This document shows, piece after piece, positions 1 to 9,569 of a DNA stretch of 64,000 bases. The translations under genes and the position numbers were made by a program. How positions within the stretch are numbered: the stretch's first letter is position 1; each line of letters opens with the position of its first letter. The stretch comes from Isochrysis galbana (taxonomy: Eukaryota; Haptophyta; Isochrysidales; Isochrysidaceae). The notes under the pieces were generated by a model. That model was not told where the DNA came from and did not search any database. It was given only the letters and a program-made list of their open reading frames with translations. Location: positions 2,767,289-2,831,288 of the forward strand of contig CM030938.1 in the NCBI GenBank assembly GCA_018136815.1. Direction: 5' to 3'.

Positions 1-960
1 GGCTGACCGAGTAACTCGCAAAGCGGCGGCATACGCTCCAATATCCAGCACTCTCTCAATACACGGTAGAACCAAGGTGGCAAACTTCCTCATATACTCC
101 ATCCCGCGCTACTGGCTACTGGATACAAACACTGGTTCCCCCGAGCCGGTCCCACCGACACCTCGAGGCGCAAATCAACCTCATACTATGGACGAACCGC
201 GAACCGCAAGACGGGACGCAAACTTCAATGGATCAAACACCCGACAATCCCGCTAGCAGGAGACGACCCTAACGGACCCAACCTAGGGCTGGGCCTCTTA
301 GACTGGACCCTCCTCCAACGCGGCACGTGGTACGAGGTGGAACTATCGTACCTGGGAACCCCAATAGTAGGCAACCAAACCGACGCTCCAAAAGACCTAG
401 ACAAATACCCCCCGACTAAATGGGGCGACGGATACAAAGGAAACAGACCAATGGACTACCCGCTGCCAGAAGAATATTCCATCGACGGGAAAACGACACT
501 GGGCAAAACACAAGACACAAGTAAGCCACCCACCTGACGGCCGCACTACAAAAACTTGGACCCAAACCTCGGCACCAAAATGGACCTACAAGGTGTAGTG
601 AAAGGCTACCGGTCGAATCGGACACATGGAAACACATGGCACGCATCTATACTTCCCCGCTGATCACCTCTAGAGACTTCTACATGCACTCACTATAAGC
701 ACGTAACACACCGTCGAATTGGAATTGGCACCTACAACCGGTTCCCGAACCGCGACACCCTCTGCCGCCTATGCCTATGCGCGCAATCAAACGAATCCTC
801 TGTCCATCTAGGGACGTGCCCAGCGCTAAACGACATATTCGAAACGACCCACCACCTCACGGAATACACCCCGGCCTACAACCCCGGGACAAAAACCTAA
901 GACCTGGTTCGGAGTGTGGGGTCCGGGCAGGCCTTTTGAGCTTATATTTTTGTCGTGCGC
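1..960 (+). pseudogene. LINE (non-LTR) retrotransposon 3' fragment, degenerate
   Basis: This piece enters from the left edge and is broken into several frames. Around 65-135 it encodes the reverse-transcriptase thumb stretch VANFLIYSIPRYWLL, which lines up with VNFMIYGTPRYWLQ of the longer LINE at 61264-63995. At 337-372 it encodes ELSYLGTPIVG, shared with the minus-strand fragment at 38600-39420. At 763-819 it encodes a zinc-knuckle-like C-x2-C ... H-x4-C cluster (CRLC, then HLGTC), typical of the C-terminal end of LINE ORF2. Frameshifts and stops (for example after 537) show it is dead. It is a relic of the same LINE group as the three other fragments in the window. Confidence 0.75.
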
Positions 961-996
961 GCCCTCTTGGCCACTAATTGAGTGTTTAGGTTCCGT

Positions 997-1405
997 CTAG
1001 TTCGTAGCGTCCCTAGCGTTAACCTTATTTGCGCAGCCTACCGCGTATTCGATCGGGTACGGAGCCCCGTTGATGTTGAGTAAGATTTTACGTGGAAAGT
1101 CGAAAGAGGCAAACCTTCCTTGTTTCGGGGCGACATAGAGATGGTAAACCTCTTTTTCCCCTTGGGTCACAAGGACCCCCTCCTTGGTGACAATCTTGGT
1201 GCGCTCCTGATTGCCTTGAAGAAAGAAAAAGCCTTGGTTCTCGACCGCCTTGGCTAGCGAGCTGATGTTGATGAGATTCTTCATCTCGAACCCTTATACT
1301 TATAGCGTTGCACACCACTAGGTGCGCCGAGACGTCCTTGAAGGCGTTAGCGAGCGCCTTGTTCGATGCTCGCGGCAAATCGCTGACCTTTTCGTCGAGC
1401 ACCAC
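997..1405 (-). pseudogene. Possible Ty1/copia polyprotein relic (pre-integrase region)
   Basis: On the minus strand the stretch MKNLINISSLAKA followed by TKEGVLVTQGEKEVYHLYV resembles the short region between protease and integrase of copia polyproteins, which typically reads 'KNLISVSQL ... I..G..L..G....LY.L'. A second minus-strand frame upstream (about 1290-1405) would supply the preceding residues, so at least one frameshift separates them. No protease, integrase or RT motifs are visible nearby and no LTRs were recognised. The call rests on one short pattern and could be chance. Confidence 0.33.
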
Positions 1406-1910
1406 TGGGAGTCTTAATCACCCGCCGCTGCCTAGTGCCGCCCAGCCCCTGCCCACTTCTACCTGCCGCTACCCACCGCTGCCTCGCCGCGGCCGCTTTA
1501 GCACTCGCTTGCCGCCCCCAGCCGTCGCCCAACCTGCGGCACGCATCCGGACGCAGCCCGGGCTCGACGGCGAGCTGAGCAAAAGTGTCGGCTCGCAGGC
1601 CCTGGCCTCGCACGTGGCGGGCCTGCTCTTCACGATTGGCTGGTCTACAATCTGAAGATTTTTTACTGTGATGGGGTGTCCTGTCCCACATCGCACATCC
1701 CGCGATACTAGATAGCCTTCGGGCTTTTTGAATGTGAGATGTGAGCCCTTTGTCCTTGATGCGCCACGACCAGTGAGGAGTTTGAGAAAGTTTTAAAGTC
1801 ATCACATCATTGCATACTGTTCGCCAGACCTCACACGAAACTGGTAGACCAACTGGATAGATGTGAAGAGCATCTCGATTAGGCATGTCAAACGATGCAT
1901 CGATCGCTGC
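1406..1910. other. No gene recognised
   Basis: GC-rich sequence with open frames on both strands but no motif, start context or similarity I can support. The last 100 bases lie downstream of the VDE-family gene and probably hold its 3' UTR. Confidence 0.4.
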
Positions 1911-2798
1911 TTAGGTAGATCCACACGAGTTGTCGACCCGAGTTAGATCCTCAAGCTGGATCCCGGCAATGGACAAGACGGACCGTAGCTTGTCGCGCGA
2001 GGGCCCAGCGGGCAGGCTATTACCAGAGCGCGTGTATACGTTCAGCCCTCCATATCCTGCCCAAGCAGCATTGGAGCCATGATATCGGATGACAAACCAC
2101 GGATCGCTCGCATCGAGTTCAGCTCCTAAGAAAAGCCATTCATCTTCATACCCCAAGTACGGTGGCTGCAAGCGTAGCTTCAAAAGGTATGGTACTTTGG
2201 GATCGGCTTGCGTCAGCACCTTCTCTCCGATGCGCTCAAACCACGTGCCGTCTGGCCTTCGAACATGATAGTGGAAGAAGGCACCTACGCCTTTCCCTTC
2301 GTGAGTCGACGGGAAGAACTCATGGACCTGGCAGTCAAATGTATCAAAAGCGGGGTTGAGTCCAAGCGCCACTTTCCATGTCCCCGTCAGAAGCTGGCCG
2401 ATCGGTGGCACGTCCTTGGGAGGCGACCGATTAAGGGCAGTCTTGGTCATCTTGTAGGCGTGCAGCTCATTGGGATCTGCAGCGATGGGTGTGATGCACC
2501 CCTTGTGCGTCATCACACATTCCGCAAAGCTCCGCATTTGCTCGTTTTCGTACAAGTCCATGCATCGTACCTGACCAACCGGATCTGACGCCTTGGCGCC
2601 GGCGCAAGCGAGCCCACTGGCGCACTTTGGGTTCGAGGCGCAGGCAGCAAGCTGAGGGCGGCACTCCCTCGCCACACAGGCCATTGCCTCAGCGGGCGAG
2701 GAGGCGAAAGCCGGACGCTGCGGCGCGAATGGGGTGAGAATGAGGCAGTAAGCTAACATACCCGCCGCGCACCATTGCTGCGTGCTCCCTACGAGCAT
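1911..2798 (-). CDS. Violaxanthin de-epoxidase-family (VDE/VDR) lipocalin
   Basis: A single-exon, 295-residue protein. Residues about 41-101 form the Cys-rich N-terminal domain (CVARECRPQLAACASNPKC, then CMDLYENEQM and C-x6-C). The lipocalin barrel begins near residue 139 (GTWKVALGLNPAFDTFDC), continues through YEDEWLFLGA and GYGGLNVYTRSG, and ends VDNSCGST, matching plant VDE from the Cys-rich domain through the barrel. The acidic C-terminal tail of plant VDE is absent, so it may be a VDE-like or VDE-related (VDR) paralogue. Known VDE acts in the thylakoid lumen and removes epoxide groups from xanthophylls under high light; activity here is inferred. The first in-frame ATG is at 2798. The hydrophobic N-terminus ending APQRPAFAS resembles a lumenal signal with an A-x-A site. 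The frame is open for 26 more codons upstream without an ATG, so a short upstream exon carrying plastid targeting is possible. Confidence 0.85.
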   Translation of the reverse strand: MLVGSTQQWCAAGMLAYCLILTPFAPQRPAFASSPAEAMACVARECRPQLAACASNPKCASGLACAGAKASDPVGQVRCMDLYENEQMRSFAECVMTHKGCITPIAADPNELHAYKMTKTALNRSPPKDVPPIGQLLTGTWKVALGLNPAFDTFDCQVHEFFPSTHEGKGVGAFFHYHVRRPDGTWFERIGEKVLTQADPKVPYLLKLRLQPPYLGYEDEWLFLGAELDASDPWFVIRYHGSNAAWAGYGGLNVYTRSGNSLPAGPSRDKLRSVLSIAGIQLEDLTRVDNSCGST

Positions 2799-3067
2799 CA
2801 CTGCCGAGGCGTGCAGCCTCCACCGACCCGTTGACGTCGGCTCGGCGCGTCCGGTATCAAGGAAGCTAGCATGCAATCAGGATTACTCTAGATTGGAGTT
2901 GTCAGAGTTTTCTTGTTGTCCTAGTTTAATCCTAGTGCTGAGGGACTTTGCCTCATCGGCAACGGCAACGGAGCCCCTCCCCCGCGATGGGGGTCTGCGC
3001 GGTTGGCGCATGGCTCGTCCGGTGTGTGTGGCTAGGGATGCTAGCCAACAAGACCTCTTACATTACT

Positions 3068-3215
3068 ACAATTTGAACTTAGTTTATAATTGGGGTTCAC
3101 CCATGGGCCATGGGGGGGCGGGCACGAGGCACGAGCCCCCCCTTCTCTCTACTCCTTCCCTGCCATGGGGAGGATTCAGCCACTCTCCTGTCATGCCTGA
3201 TTGCTTGCCAGGAAA
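3068..3215 (-). repeat. Repeat family A, truncated copy
   Basis: Reverse-strand copy of the family present at 11575, 52150, 56945 and 59580. It carries the conserved G-run/C-run hairpin (ggggggcgggcacgag ... cccccc), the catggggagg block and the tgcttgccagg block, and ends in a diverged version of the actaag-TATAAA-cttagt terminus. A family F copy follows directly. Confidence 0.6.
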
Positions 3216-3385
3216 AAGAAACCTTTTAATATTCTCGCCTCGCGCGTGGCACTAGATTTATTTCGCTTCTGCTTCTGCGAGCCAGCAGCCACGCCCTTAC
3301 CCTCCCCTTTCCCTTACTTCCCGCCTTGCGGCAACTTCCCTTGTGCTCTACGGAGGGGCTCAGGTCGTAGGGGGGGGTTGGGTTG
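3216..3385 (+). repeat. Repeat family F (SINE-like), copy 1
   Basis: Starts with an A-run followed by ttttaatattctcgcc and cgcgcgtggc, then ends with gccttgcggc, ttgtgctctac and ggggctcaggtcgt before a G-run. The same order of blocks recurs at 11935, 28370 and 37640, with a partial copy at 51168. Read in reverse, the ggtagagcac core looks like a tRNA D-arm, so a tRNA-derived SINE is possible but weakly supported. Confidence 0.6.
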
Positions 3386-3468
3386 GGCGGGGTGCACAGG
3401 CCCCCAACGAGTATTCTCGCCTTCCTCCTGAGTCGCTGGGTGGCTGTTTCTCTACGATGGTTTTCGCC

Positions 3469-4565
3469 AACTATCGTTAAAACGATAGGGTCATGGAGCG
3501 CGCCACGCTCCCCTCCTCTCTCTCCGCCCACCCCACCGCGCTGGCCGACCAGGATATGCTGGACGCCGCGCAGCCACAGCAGCCACCACCCAGGGCCACG
3601 CCAACCCAGGTACCCGCGAGCCCCGTCCCAACGAGCGTGCGCTGGCCGAGCTTGCCTGCAACCAGGACGAGCGTGCCGTCGCCCACTGGCTCGACTCAAC
3701 ACTTGCTGAGCTGCTCAAGTCGCCTGCAAAGGTGGAGCTCAAGGGCCTCTGCTGGCTTGGTGCGTACACGAGCATGAGCTCCCCAATTACGCTTGTCGTG
3801 GTCGAGACCGACTTGCGCAGCGTGGAGAGTCCTCGGTCGACGCCGTCCGAGCGTATGGCTGGCTGCCCACCCGAGCTCCCCCAGGTGGTTGCACCCATCG
3901 ATCAGACTGAGCCCGCCAACGGCGCGTGCGCGCCTACCGACACCGTTCCCGCATGCCCTTCAGTTTTTTGGCAATCGTTGCGTCCAAATCGCCGCTCTTC
4001 GCCCAGCGCACGGCGTGTTGGGGCGAGGAGGTGATGCCAACACGAGGAACACTCGGTGTTGATCTCGCATGCCCCCTGGCTGAAAGAGTTGTGCGGGAGC
4101 GGGCGATTGGTGGTCTTTGCGGCCGATCTCCATTGCTGCTACGCGCCGCGTGAACGGGCGTTGCGATCCGTCAATTTGTGTACTGAGTATGTTGCACTTG
4201 TGAACCTGGATCTCGCGGCGGCGTCATGTTCAACTCGAGCCCATCGAAGCGCTCTCGGCCTGTGCCGCACTCTCCAAGCAGTGGTGTCATCTTGGCGACT
4301 GTGAAGGATGGGGGTCCGTTTTCGACCCGCGATGATTTTGTTCGTTTGTACTCCAAGTTGGAGACGATGGAGAAGAAGCCCCCTCTTCTCCATTCCTTGC
4401 ATTTCCCGGGCCAAGCCGGGAAAGATACGTGAATGTGTCGCATTCGCGAATCGACGCTCGTTAGTTAGGCTTCTCTCTTCTCTTCGTTCGGTATTTATCG
4501 TTATAATTCTCTCGTTCTCGTTCTCGGTCAAAAACTTCGTGTGGACGCCTAGGATCTAGGGTTGT
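3469..4565 (+). mobile_element. Family E element with 5' hairpin and Met-Glu-Arg ORF
   Basis: A unit of about 1.1 kb whose first 44 bases (3469-3512) recur identically at 4566-4609, immediately after its end. It opens with the perfect hairpin CTATCGTTAAAACGATAG (3471-3488), 5 bases before an ATG (3493) that starts a reading frame MERATLPSSLSAHP. Relatives with the same hairpin and an ORF starting MER occur at 34610-35030 and 47745-47975, both minus strand. Its 3' part (about 4475-4560) matches, inverted, 41575-41680. The ORF is Pro/Ala/Ser-rich and shows no domain I can name. It may be ORF1 of a LINE or a non-autonomous element. Confidence 0.55.
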
Positions 4566-4609
4566 AACTATCGTTAAAACGATAGGGTCATGGAGCGCGC
4601 CACGCTCCC
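4566..4609 (+). repeat. Second 44-bp direct repeat of family E
   Basis: Identical over 44 bases to 3469-3512, including the hairpin, the ATG and GGAGCGCGCC. It runs straight into a LINE fragment on the opposite strand at 4610. It is either the start of a second truncated family E copy or a terminal direct repeat of the unit at 3469. Confidence 0.75.
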
Positions 4610-5333
4610 TGCCGGGTATGCAAAGAGTCTGTCCTTTGTTTTCTGTTTTGTAGTCCTGTTTGGTTTTGGGGTATAGTTAGCGATTGCGTCTATTGTGTCG
4701 AAGATTTTCCTCGTCGCGGGGCACCACGCTAGGTGACACGAATCTTCTTGGTGTTTGTCGCACAATATGCATTTTCTCGTCGTGCTATGCTCGAACCTAT
4801 TCCTGGTGCCTAGCCTCCTGTCTGTGAGTGATGTGTTTGAAGTGTAGGTGTTTGTCGGTGTGTTTTAGCAACGGCAGGGTATATAGCCTGGCTAAGTGCT
4901 TCCAGTCGTCTTTAGTGATGTCGAGGCGGCTTTCCCATGCCTTCCTGGCCGCCTGTGAGTCGTTGTCCTTTTCCGCCAGAGACGGGGCCGGTGAGTACGT
5001 GCGTCTTTTGTCGACTACTTTGCGATTAAGTTCGGCTATGGCTTCCGACTGGGCTGGTCCCGGGATCGCCGCCATCTGGGCTCTCCTAGCGTCCGCTACC
5101 GCGTCGATTTCTGTTTGAGCGTGCGGTCTACGTCTGCGGAGCTCCACCGCCTTCGCGAGGAGAATCGATGACACCTTTGTCTTGGATTCCGTCCAAATCG
5201 AAAGCTTGTCCCTATCGTCATCAATGTTTGAGTGTAGAGTGTTGATTTGTGGTTTGTACCGTGTATCGCCTGTTGGTGACCTGCAGCCCCCTGAGTACCC
5301 CCGTACCCCCAAGCCCCGAGTCTTCCGAGTCAT
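4610..5333 (-). pseudogene. LINE ORF2 C-terminal fragment, inverted
   Basis: On the minus strand it encodes KAWESRLDITKDDWKHLARL, YTLPLLKHTDKHLHFKHITH and, after a frameshift, DKHQEDSCHLAWCPATRKIF and RLFAYPAG. These match closely the end of the LINE at 63300-63660 (KAWEKRLDITKEDWKHIAKL, HQENSCHLAWCPETKKVF). It is cut off just after RLFAYP by the family E sequence at 4609. The head-to-head junction suggests rearrangement during or after insertion. Confidence 0.75.
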
Positions 5334-5339
5334 CCTTTC

Positions 5340-6163
5340 GAGTCTACGAGTTCATACGAGTCATAAGTAAGCGGTATCTGCTCGCCGCGCCCTTTCCTAC
5401 GCCCTCCGTCCCTCCGATTCGCGTTCCGTGCCACTTTCCCGTCAATTTTACATGCCCGTCATTTGCCTTCCCCGTTCTCCCGATGAGCCCGTTCCGGGCT
5501 CTCCGGATGAACCGTGCGCCGCGCTAGCCGCCGGTGCGCCTTCGCGGCTCGTTCCCAAAGAGGAAACGAGCTTCGCTCCGACAGGGATGCATATGTGTAT
5601 GTGTCTTGTGCCATCACTTCAAGGCGTGCGGCGTGCGGGCAGGTGCGTTGAAGAGTGTCGTGATAGTACCGGGCTAGTGGGAGTAGTGGTACTAACGCGC
5701 AGATGTTTTATTATTATTGAGCTGATCGTAATTGACAAACTCTTTGACTAATTCATCATCATCTCTTGAGTATTTTTCGAAGACTTTGCCGGAGGACCCC
5801 GGATTTGTTTTGCTGATCTCTCAAACCAGAACCTATAGGGAGCTTACTTAGGCCCTCGTTCGCCCATTACCGATGGTGCCCTCCGCACCCCCCTAGTGAG
5901 TGACAGGGCTAGAATGAGGAGGTAAAGTACTCGTACCTTCATTCAGTGCCCAGACCGCTCTATGTCCCCACTAAACTACATCTGTTCACACCGGTGCGTC
6001 CGTCCCGACGGCGCGCCGCGCCGCGCTGGCGCCGCAGTCCGCTCATCTTCCCTCGGCCGTCTCACCTGTTTGGCTGGGACTCCGTCCAGAGAGAGCCGTA
6101 TTGAAGCGCTGCAGCCTGGCGCGAGCGAACGTTGCAGGCCGTGTCGTCGCGTCGCGTGGTGCG
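5340..6163. other. No gene recognised; upstream region of the MATE gene
   Basis: About 820 bases, GC-rich to 5600 and AT-richer from 5690 to 5850. Open frames exist but show no recognisable domain. The segment presumably includes the promoter and leader of the transporter at 6164. Confidence 0.4.
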
Positions 6164-7882
6164 ATGCAACGCCGGCTGCTCGACGAGCCTGCCGCACATC
6201 GATGCGGCGAGGCTGGGGTGGACGGGGGTGAGGCGGCCGAGGCGCAGCCAGACCAGCCTGCCGTCGCCGTGCTCGGAAGTGGGCCGCTCTACTCGCCGCT
6301 CAATGAGCTTCGCTTTTTCGCCGCGCGAGGGCTTCCGCTCTGCTTCAGCGCGCTGCTCGAGTGGGGCGCGCCTCCGCTCATCGCCATGTTCTTTGCTGGC
6401 GCCACACCAAACTCAGAGCATTTGCAGGCGGCCCTCGGTTACGGACGTCTCTTCTTCAACTGCACTCTCCTCCTTGTCCTTGTTGGGGCGGGCTCGTACT
6501 GCTGGAGCGTCGTGCCTGGCTGCATTGGCGCCGGGCGTGAGGACAGGGTCCCGATGTACTTTTGGCGCGGGATCACACTTTCGCTAGCGATCATCGCCCC
6601 CTTGTTGGCGCTTCAGTTCTTCTCCGAGCCCCTGATGATCGCCCTCTCAGTCCCGCCTGAAGTGGCCGTGTCTGCGGCACTTTATTGCAAGATGATGACC
6701 GTTACGGCGGCGCTTCTCCTTATAGAAATGCATGTTGAGATCGTCTTTGTCTCGTCAGGCTATGCACGCTCTGCCACATTTAACTCGTTCATCACTGGCA
6801 TGTGTGCTGATGTTGCGCTCTCATGGCTACTCATTTATAGACTGGACCTTGGAGTCGTGGGCTGCGCTCTGGTCAGCATGAGCGTACGGGCTGCGCGCTT
6901 GATAGTGTGGCTCTTGCTGACGTGCTGGTTCCGTCTTTGGCCGCTATTTGTCACAGGCGGCCCGAGAGAAGGACTTGACGTCAGTATTAGGGCAGGCTTG
7001 CCCGAGATTCTGCGATTTAGCGACGGCGGCCGAGTGGCAGGAGAAGGTTTGTTTCCAGCATGTACAACCGATCAGGCTGGGACGAGTATGGCGGTCGAAC
7101 CATGTGCCTCGTCTAGGTCCATGTCAGTTCAGCCTGAGGCCGGCGAGGATCGCCTCTTCTCATGGCGAGAAACACATGAATTCCTCTCCTTGGCCCTCCC
7201 AGCGATTGGAGTGAATCTCACCGGATGGCTCATCTTCGAGCTACAGATTGTGGCTGTCACCAATATCAGAGGCGTTTCACAGGCTGACCTCGCGGCGGGG
7301 GCCATCTGGATTCAAGGCGAGCAAGCGCTTTCCGCAGCGCAGACCGGGTGGATTCAGGCGTTTTCCATGCGTATCATCATGCTGCTTGCCTCGAGTGACG
7401 ATTCGGGGGCGCGAAAGTCTTTCACATTGCTTTCGCTCCTAGCCGCTGTGCTCGTAGCATTGACAACATGTATTCCGTTGCTTGTTTTCGCGAGAGTCGT
7501 CTGCCATCTCGCATCCAATGACACAGACGTAGTAGCATCTCTAGAGCACATCTTCTGGATGCTCGCTCCTCACGCGCAATCACGGGTGGTGTCCCTAACT
7601 GCGACCGCCTTGCTGATCCCGATCGGGAAATGGAAATTGCAGCTCATCGCCACATTTGTGTGCTTCTATCTCATTTCCACGCCTCTGACAGTCATCTTAA
7701 CCCTCACAGACCTAGCCCCAATCAATGTGCCTACCAAGATGGTAATCTGCGTGGGTACCACAACAGTCGCGCAAGTTCCACTAGCACTTTTTTCGCTCGC
7801 ATACATGGCACGCCTCGACTGGTCCGCGGTGAGCAAGATCATAGCCTCGCGAGCCAACACGGATCTCACTGCAGATGGGTAA
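6164..7882 (+). CDS. MATE-type multidrug/toxin extrusion transporter
   Basis: A 572-residue integral membrane protein with about 12 hydrophobic segments in two halves, in one exon. The first half starts with LPLCFSALLEWGAPPLIAMF and the second with LSLALPAIGVNLTGWLIFEL, the paired repeat layout of MATE antiporters. NIRGVSQADLAAGAIWIQ in the second half matches the usual MATE position between helices 7 and 8. A polar linker of about 80 residues (roughly 261-342) joins the halves and is longer than usual. MATE proteins export organic cations or metabolites in exchange for H+ or Na+; the substrate cannot be told here. The open frame starts at 6101 with a TTG; the first ATG is at 6164. Other MOP-superfamily transporters are the main alternative. 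Confidence 0.72.
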   Translation: MQRRLLDEPAAHRCGEAGVDGGEAAEAQPDQPAVAVLGSGPLYSPLNELRFFAARGLPLCFSALLEWGAPPLIAMFFAGATPNSEHLQAALGYGRLFFNCTLLLVLVGAGSYCWSVVPGCIGAGREDRVPMYFWRGITLSLAIIAPLLALQFFSEPLMIALSVPPEVAVSAALYCKMMTVTAALLLIEMHVEIVFVSSGYARSATFNSFITGMCADVALSWLLIYRLDLGVVGCALVSMSVRAARLIVWLLLTCWFRLWPLFVTGGPREGLDVSIRAGLPEILRFSDGGRVAGEGLFPACTTDQAGTSMAVEPCASSRSMSVQPEAGEDRLFSWRETHEFLSLALPAIGVNLTGWLIFELQIVAVTNIRGVSQADLAAGAIWIQGEQALSAAQTGWIQAFSMRIIMLLASSDDSGARKSFTLLSLLAAVLVALTTCIPLLVFARVVCHLASNDTDVVASLEHIFWMLAPHAQSRVVSLTATALLIPIGKWKLQLIATFVCFYLISTPLTVILTLTDLAPINVPTKMVICVGTTTVAQVPLALFSLAYMARLDWSAVSKIIASRANTDLTADG

Positions 7883-8269
7883 AGTGCGTCTATTGATTTG
7901 GCTGGGCTCAGCAGCACGGCCAAGCCCCTCCACGTGTGGGGCAACCCCAGGCGCTTAAGGTGATATACCTTAGATGTGCCGTCTGCGGCGAGAAGCTGAA
8001 ACCCCAGGCTCCGTTCCGTTCCCGGTCGACACTCCTTCTAAATGGGGTTGACTTTCTACGCCAGTCGCGCGGGCCAAAAATTCGAGGTTCCGTTTGCTTT
8101 CGGGGGACACCCCCAGACAATGGGTTCCCCCCCGCGCAACTAAAAGTTCATACTTAGAGCTCACCCTTCGGGGGGCGCACGAGCTGCGCTCAGGTCGCAT
8201 TCCGTCGAAAGACCATCACGTGCAGTTTTATCTTTTATTTTTAGATGTGTTCAACTTAATGATATTATT
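7883..8269. other. Intergenic, no gene recognised
   Basis: 3' flank of the MATE gene. Mixed composition and short open frames on both strands without motifs. It ends in the AT-rich cctacttttataagtagg, a 6-bp inverted repeat at the left edge of the following family B copy. Confidence 0.4.
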
Positions 8270-8575
8270 CAGCGTAAACACAACCTACTTTTATAAGTAG
8301 GGGTCAATGGGGGCCTCGCGCCCCCCTCTCTCCATCGCGGACACCCCCAGGAGTGGGCCCGTACAATCAACCTCAGCCCCTACCCTTTGGCAGGGGCTGG
8401 GCAATCACCACACTGGCCCAGACCCCTAGTGGGCGCGGGCCGTGATTCGCACTCCCACGCCCTGCGTGGGCCTGCCCTCGAGCTGACCCCCCCCCCTTCT
8501 CTGGTCGCCAGGCAGATAGATGCCTCTGGGCGGCTCCCATGGCCAGCGAAGTCACGTTCCGTCAAAAGAGGGCCA
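8270..8575 (+). repeat. Repeat family B, copy 1
   Basis: Begins ataagtaggggtcaatggg, carries the hairpins gggggcctcgcgccccc and cagccccta ... caggggctg, then gggcctgccctcgagctg and ggtcgccaggcag. The same blocks in the same order occur at 58965-59330, and parts occur at 10955 and 30647. No coding capacity is evident. The conserved paired arms suggest a structured RNA origin. Confidence 0.65.
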
Positions 8576-8755
8576 GGTTATTTGTTTTCTTTTCAGTCTG
8601 TACAATTACAAGGCCCAATATTATTATTGCAAGGTTATTTGTTTTCTTTTTGGTCTATTGTTACAATTACAAAGTGTTCTCATATTATTGTCAGGTTATT
8701 TGTTTTCCTTTTGATCTATTATTACAATTACAAAGCTCAATGTTATCATTGCAAA
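8576..8755 (+). repeat. AT-rich tandem repeat, three copies of about 60 bp
   Basis: Three imperfect units start at 8576, 8633 and 8694, each with ggttatttgttttctttt followed by tacaattacaa. A single diverged unit start, with the same upstream tcaaaagagggccagg, lies at about 9677-9710. It is strongly AT-rich against a GC-rich background. Confidence 0.8.
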
Positions 8756-9180
8756 GCTAATCACGCCCCCCCCCCCACTCCCAACCACCCCCAGCTACGC
8801 CTGCTGAGTTTTTTTCTGTCCTGCTTCCACACGCATCTGATCCATCCACACGCATCTGGTGACCGAGTCGCTTGGCGATGAAGACAAAGTACTGGCCCAT
8901 GGTGAAGGAGCGAGGCTTGTGGGGGAAGAGGAGAGTGAAGCGGGGTGTAGATGTCTGGGAGGAAGACTCTGGATGTCCGCCAGATGCGCGTGCACGCCGT
9001 GCGCATGATGCATGATGAGTGGCACGCGCGGGGATCCTTCGTCCAAGCGCACGCCGTGAACCCCCCCCCCCCCCGCGGGGACTCCGTGCGTGCGCATGGA
9101 AGTTTCCGCACGCCGTCACCGATGTGCGGTTTCGTCAGTCGCACGATACTGCACATGCGGCGTCTCAGCGGGCGGGCCGG
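8756..9180. other. C-run and repeat-derived sequence, no gene
   Basis: Contains long C homopolymers (8766, 9061) and, from about 8975 to 9130, cgcacgccgtg/ccgtgcgtgcgcatgg blocks related to the array at 10275-10810. Open frames overlap on both strands and have no supportable product. Confidence 0.4.
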
Positions 9181-9257
9181 CGTTCAAAAAAACAAGCACA
9201 CGCTGTCCACACTCTCATTGAAGATTATGAGGAAGATGACCACTCTCTATCATATTC

Positions 9258-9536
9258 TTACCCTTTTGAGCTGAGGACCTTACCCTTCGGTAGGCTAAAA
9301 CGCCATATTTTCGTTTTCCACAACGTAAAGAAGACAAGAAAGGTCAGTGCGACGCCCACTGACAGCCCGATTCCAGTCTTTATGGCGAAGTCCAACTCTG
9401 AATGCTGCGAGAATACCACGGTCAAGACGAATGATAATAAGATGATAACCAAAGACACAAGAAGAAATATTTGTATCGCCTTTTTAAGCCCAATAACGTC
9501 GTATTCATTTTTGCTCCTGATACGGTAGATCGGCAT
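9258..9536 (-). CDS. Small two-helix membrane protein, unknown
   Basis: An AT-rich ORF of 92 residues starting MPIYRIRSKNEYDVIGLKKA. Two hydrophobic segments follow: IQIFLLVSLVIILLSFVLTV (about 22-41) and a second at about 56-73 (TGIGLSVGVALTFLVFFTLW), then a basic tail. Base composition is clearly more AT-rich than the surroundings, like the small ORF at 30260-30559 and the 57596-58968 segment. I do not recognise the family. It may be a relic of an integrated virus-like element or a chance ORF. Confidence 0.4.
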   Translation of the reverse strand: MPIYRIRSKNEYDVIGLKKAIQIFLLVSLVIILLSFVLTVVFSQHSELDFAIKTGIGLSVGVALTFLVFFTLWKTKIWRFSLPKGKVLSSKG

Positions 9537-9569
9537 GGTGCTCGCCTCTAACGTTTCTTCCACAAAAAA

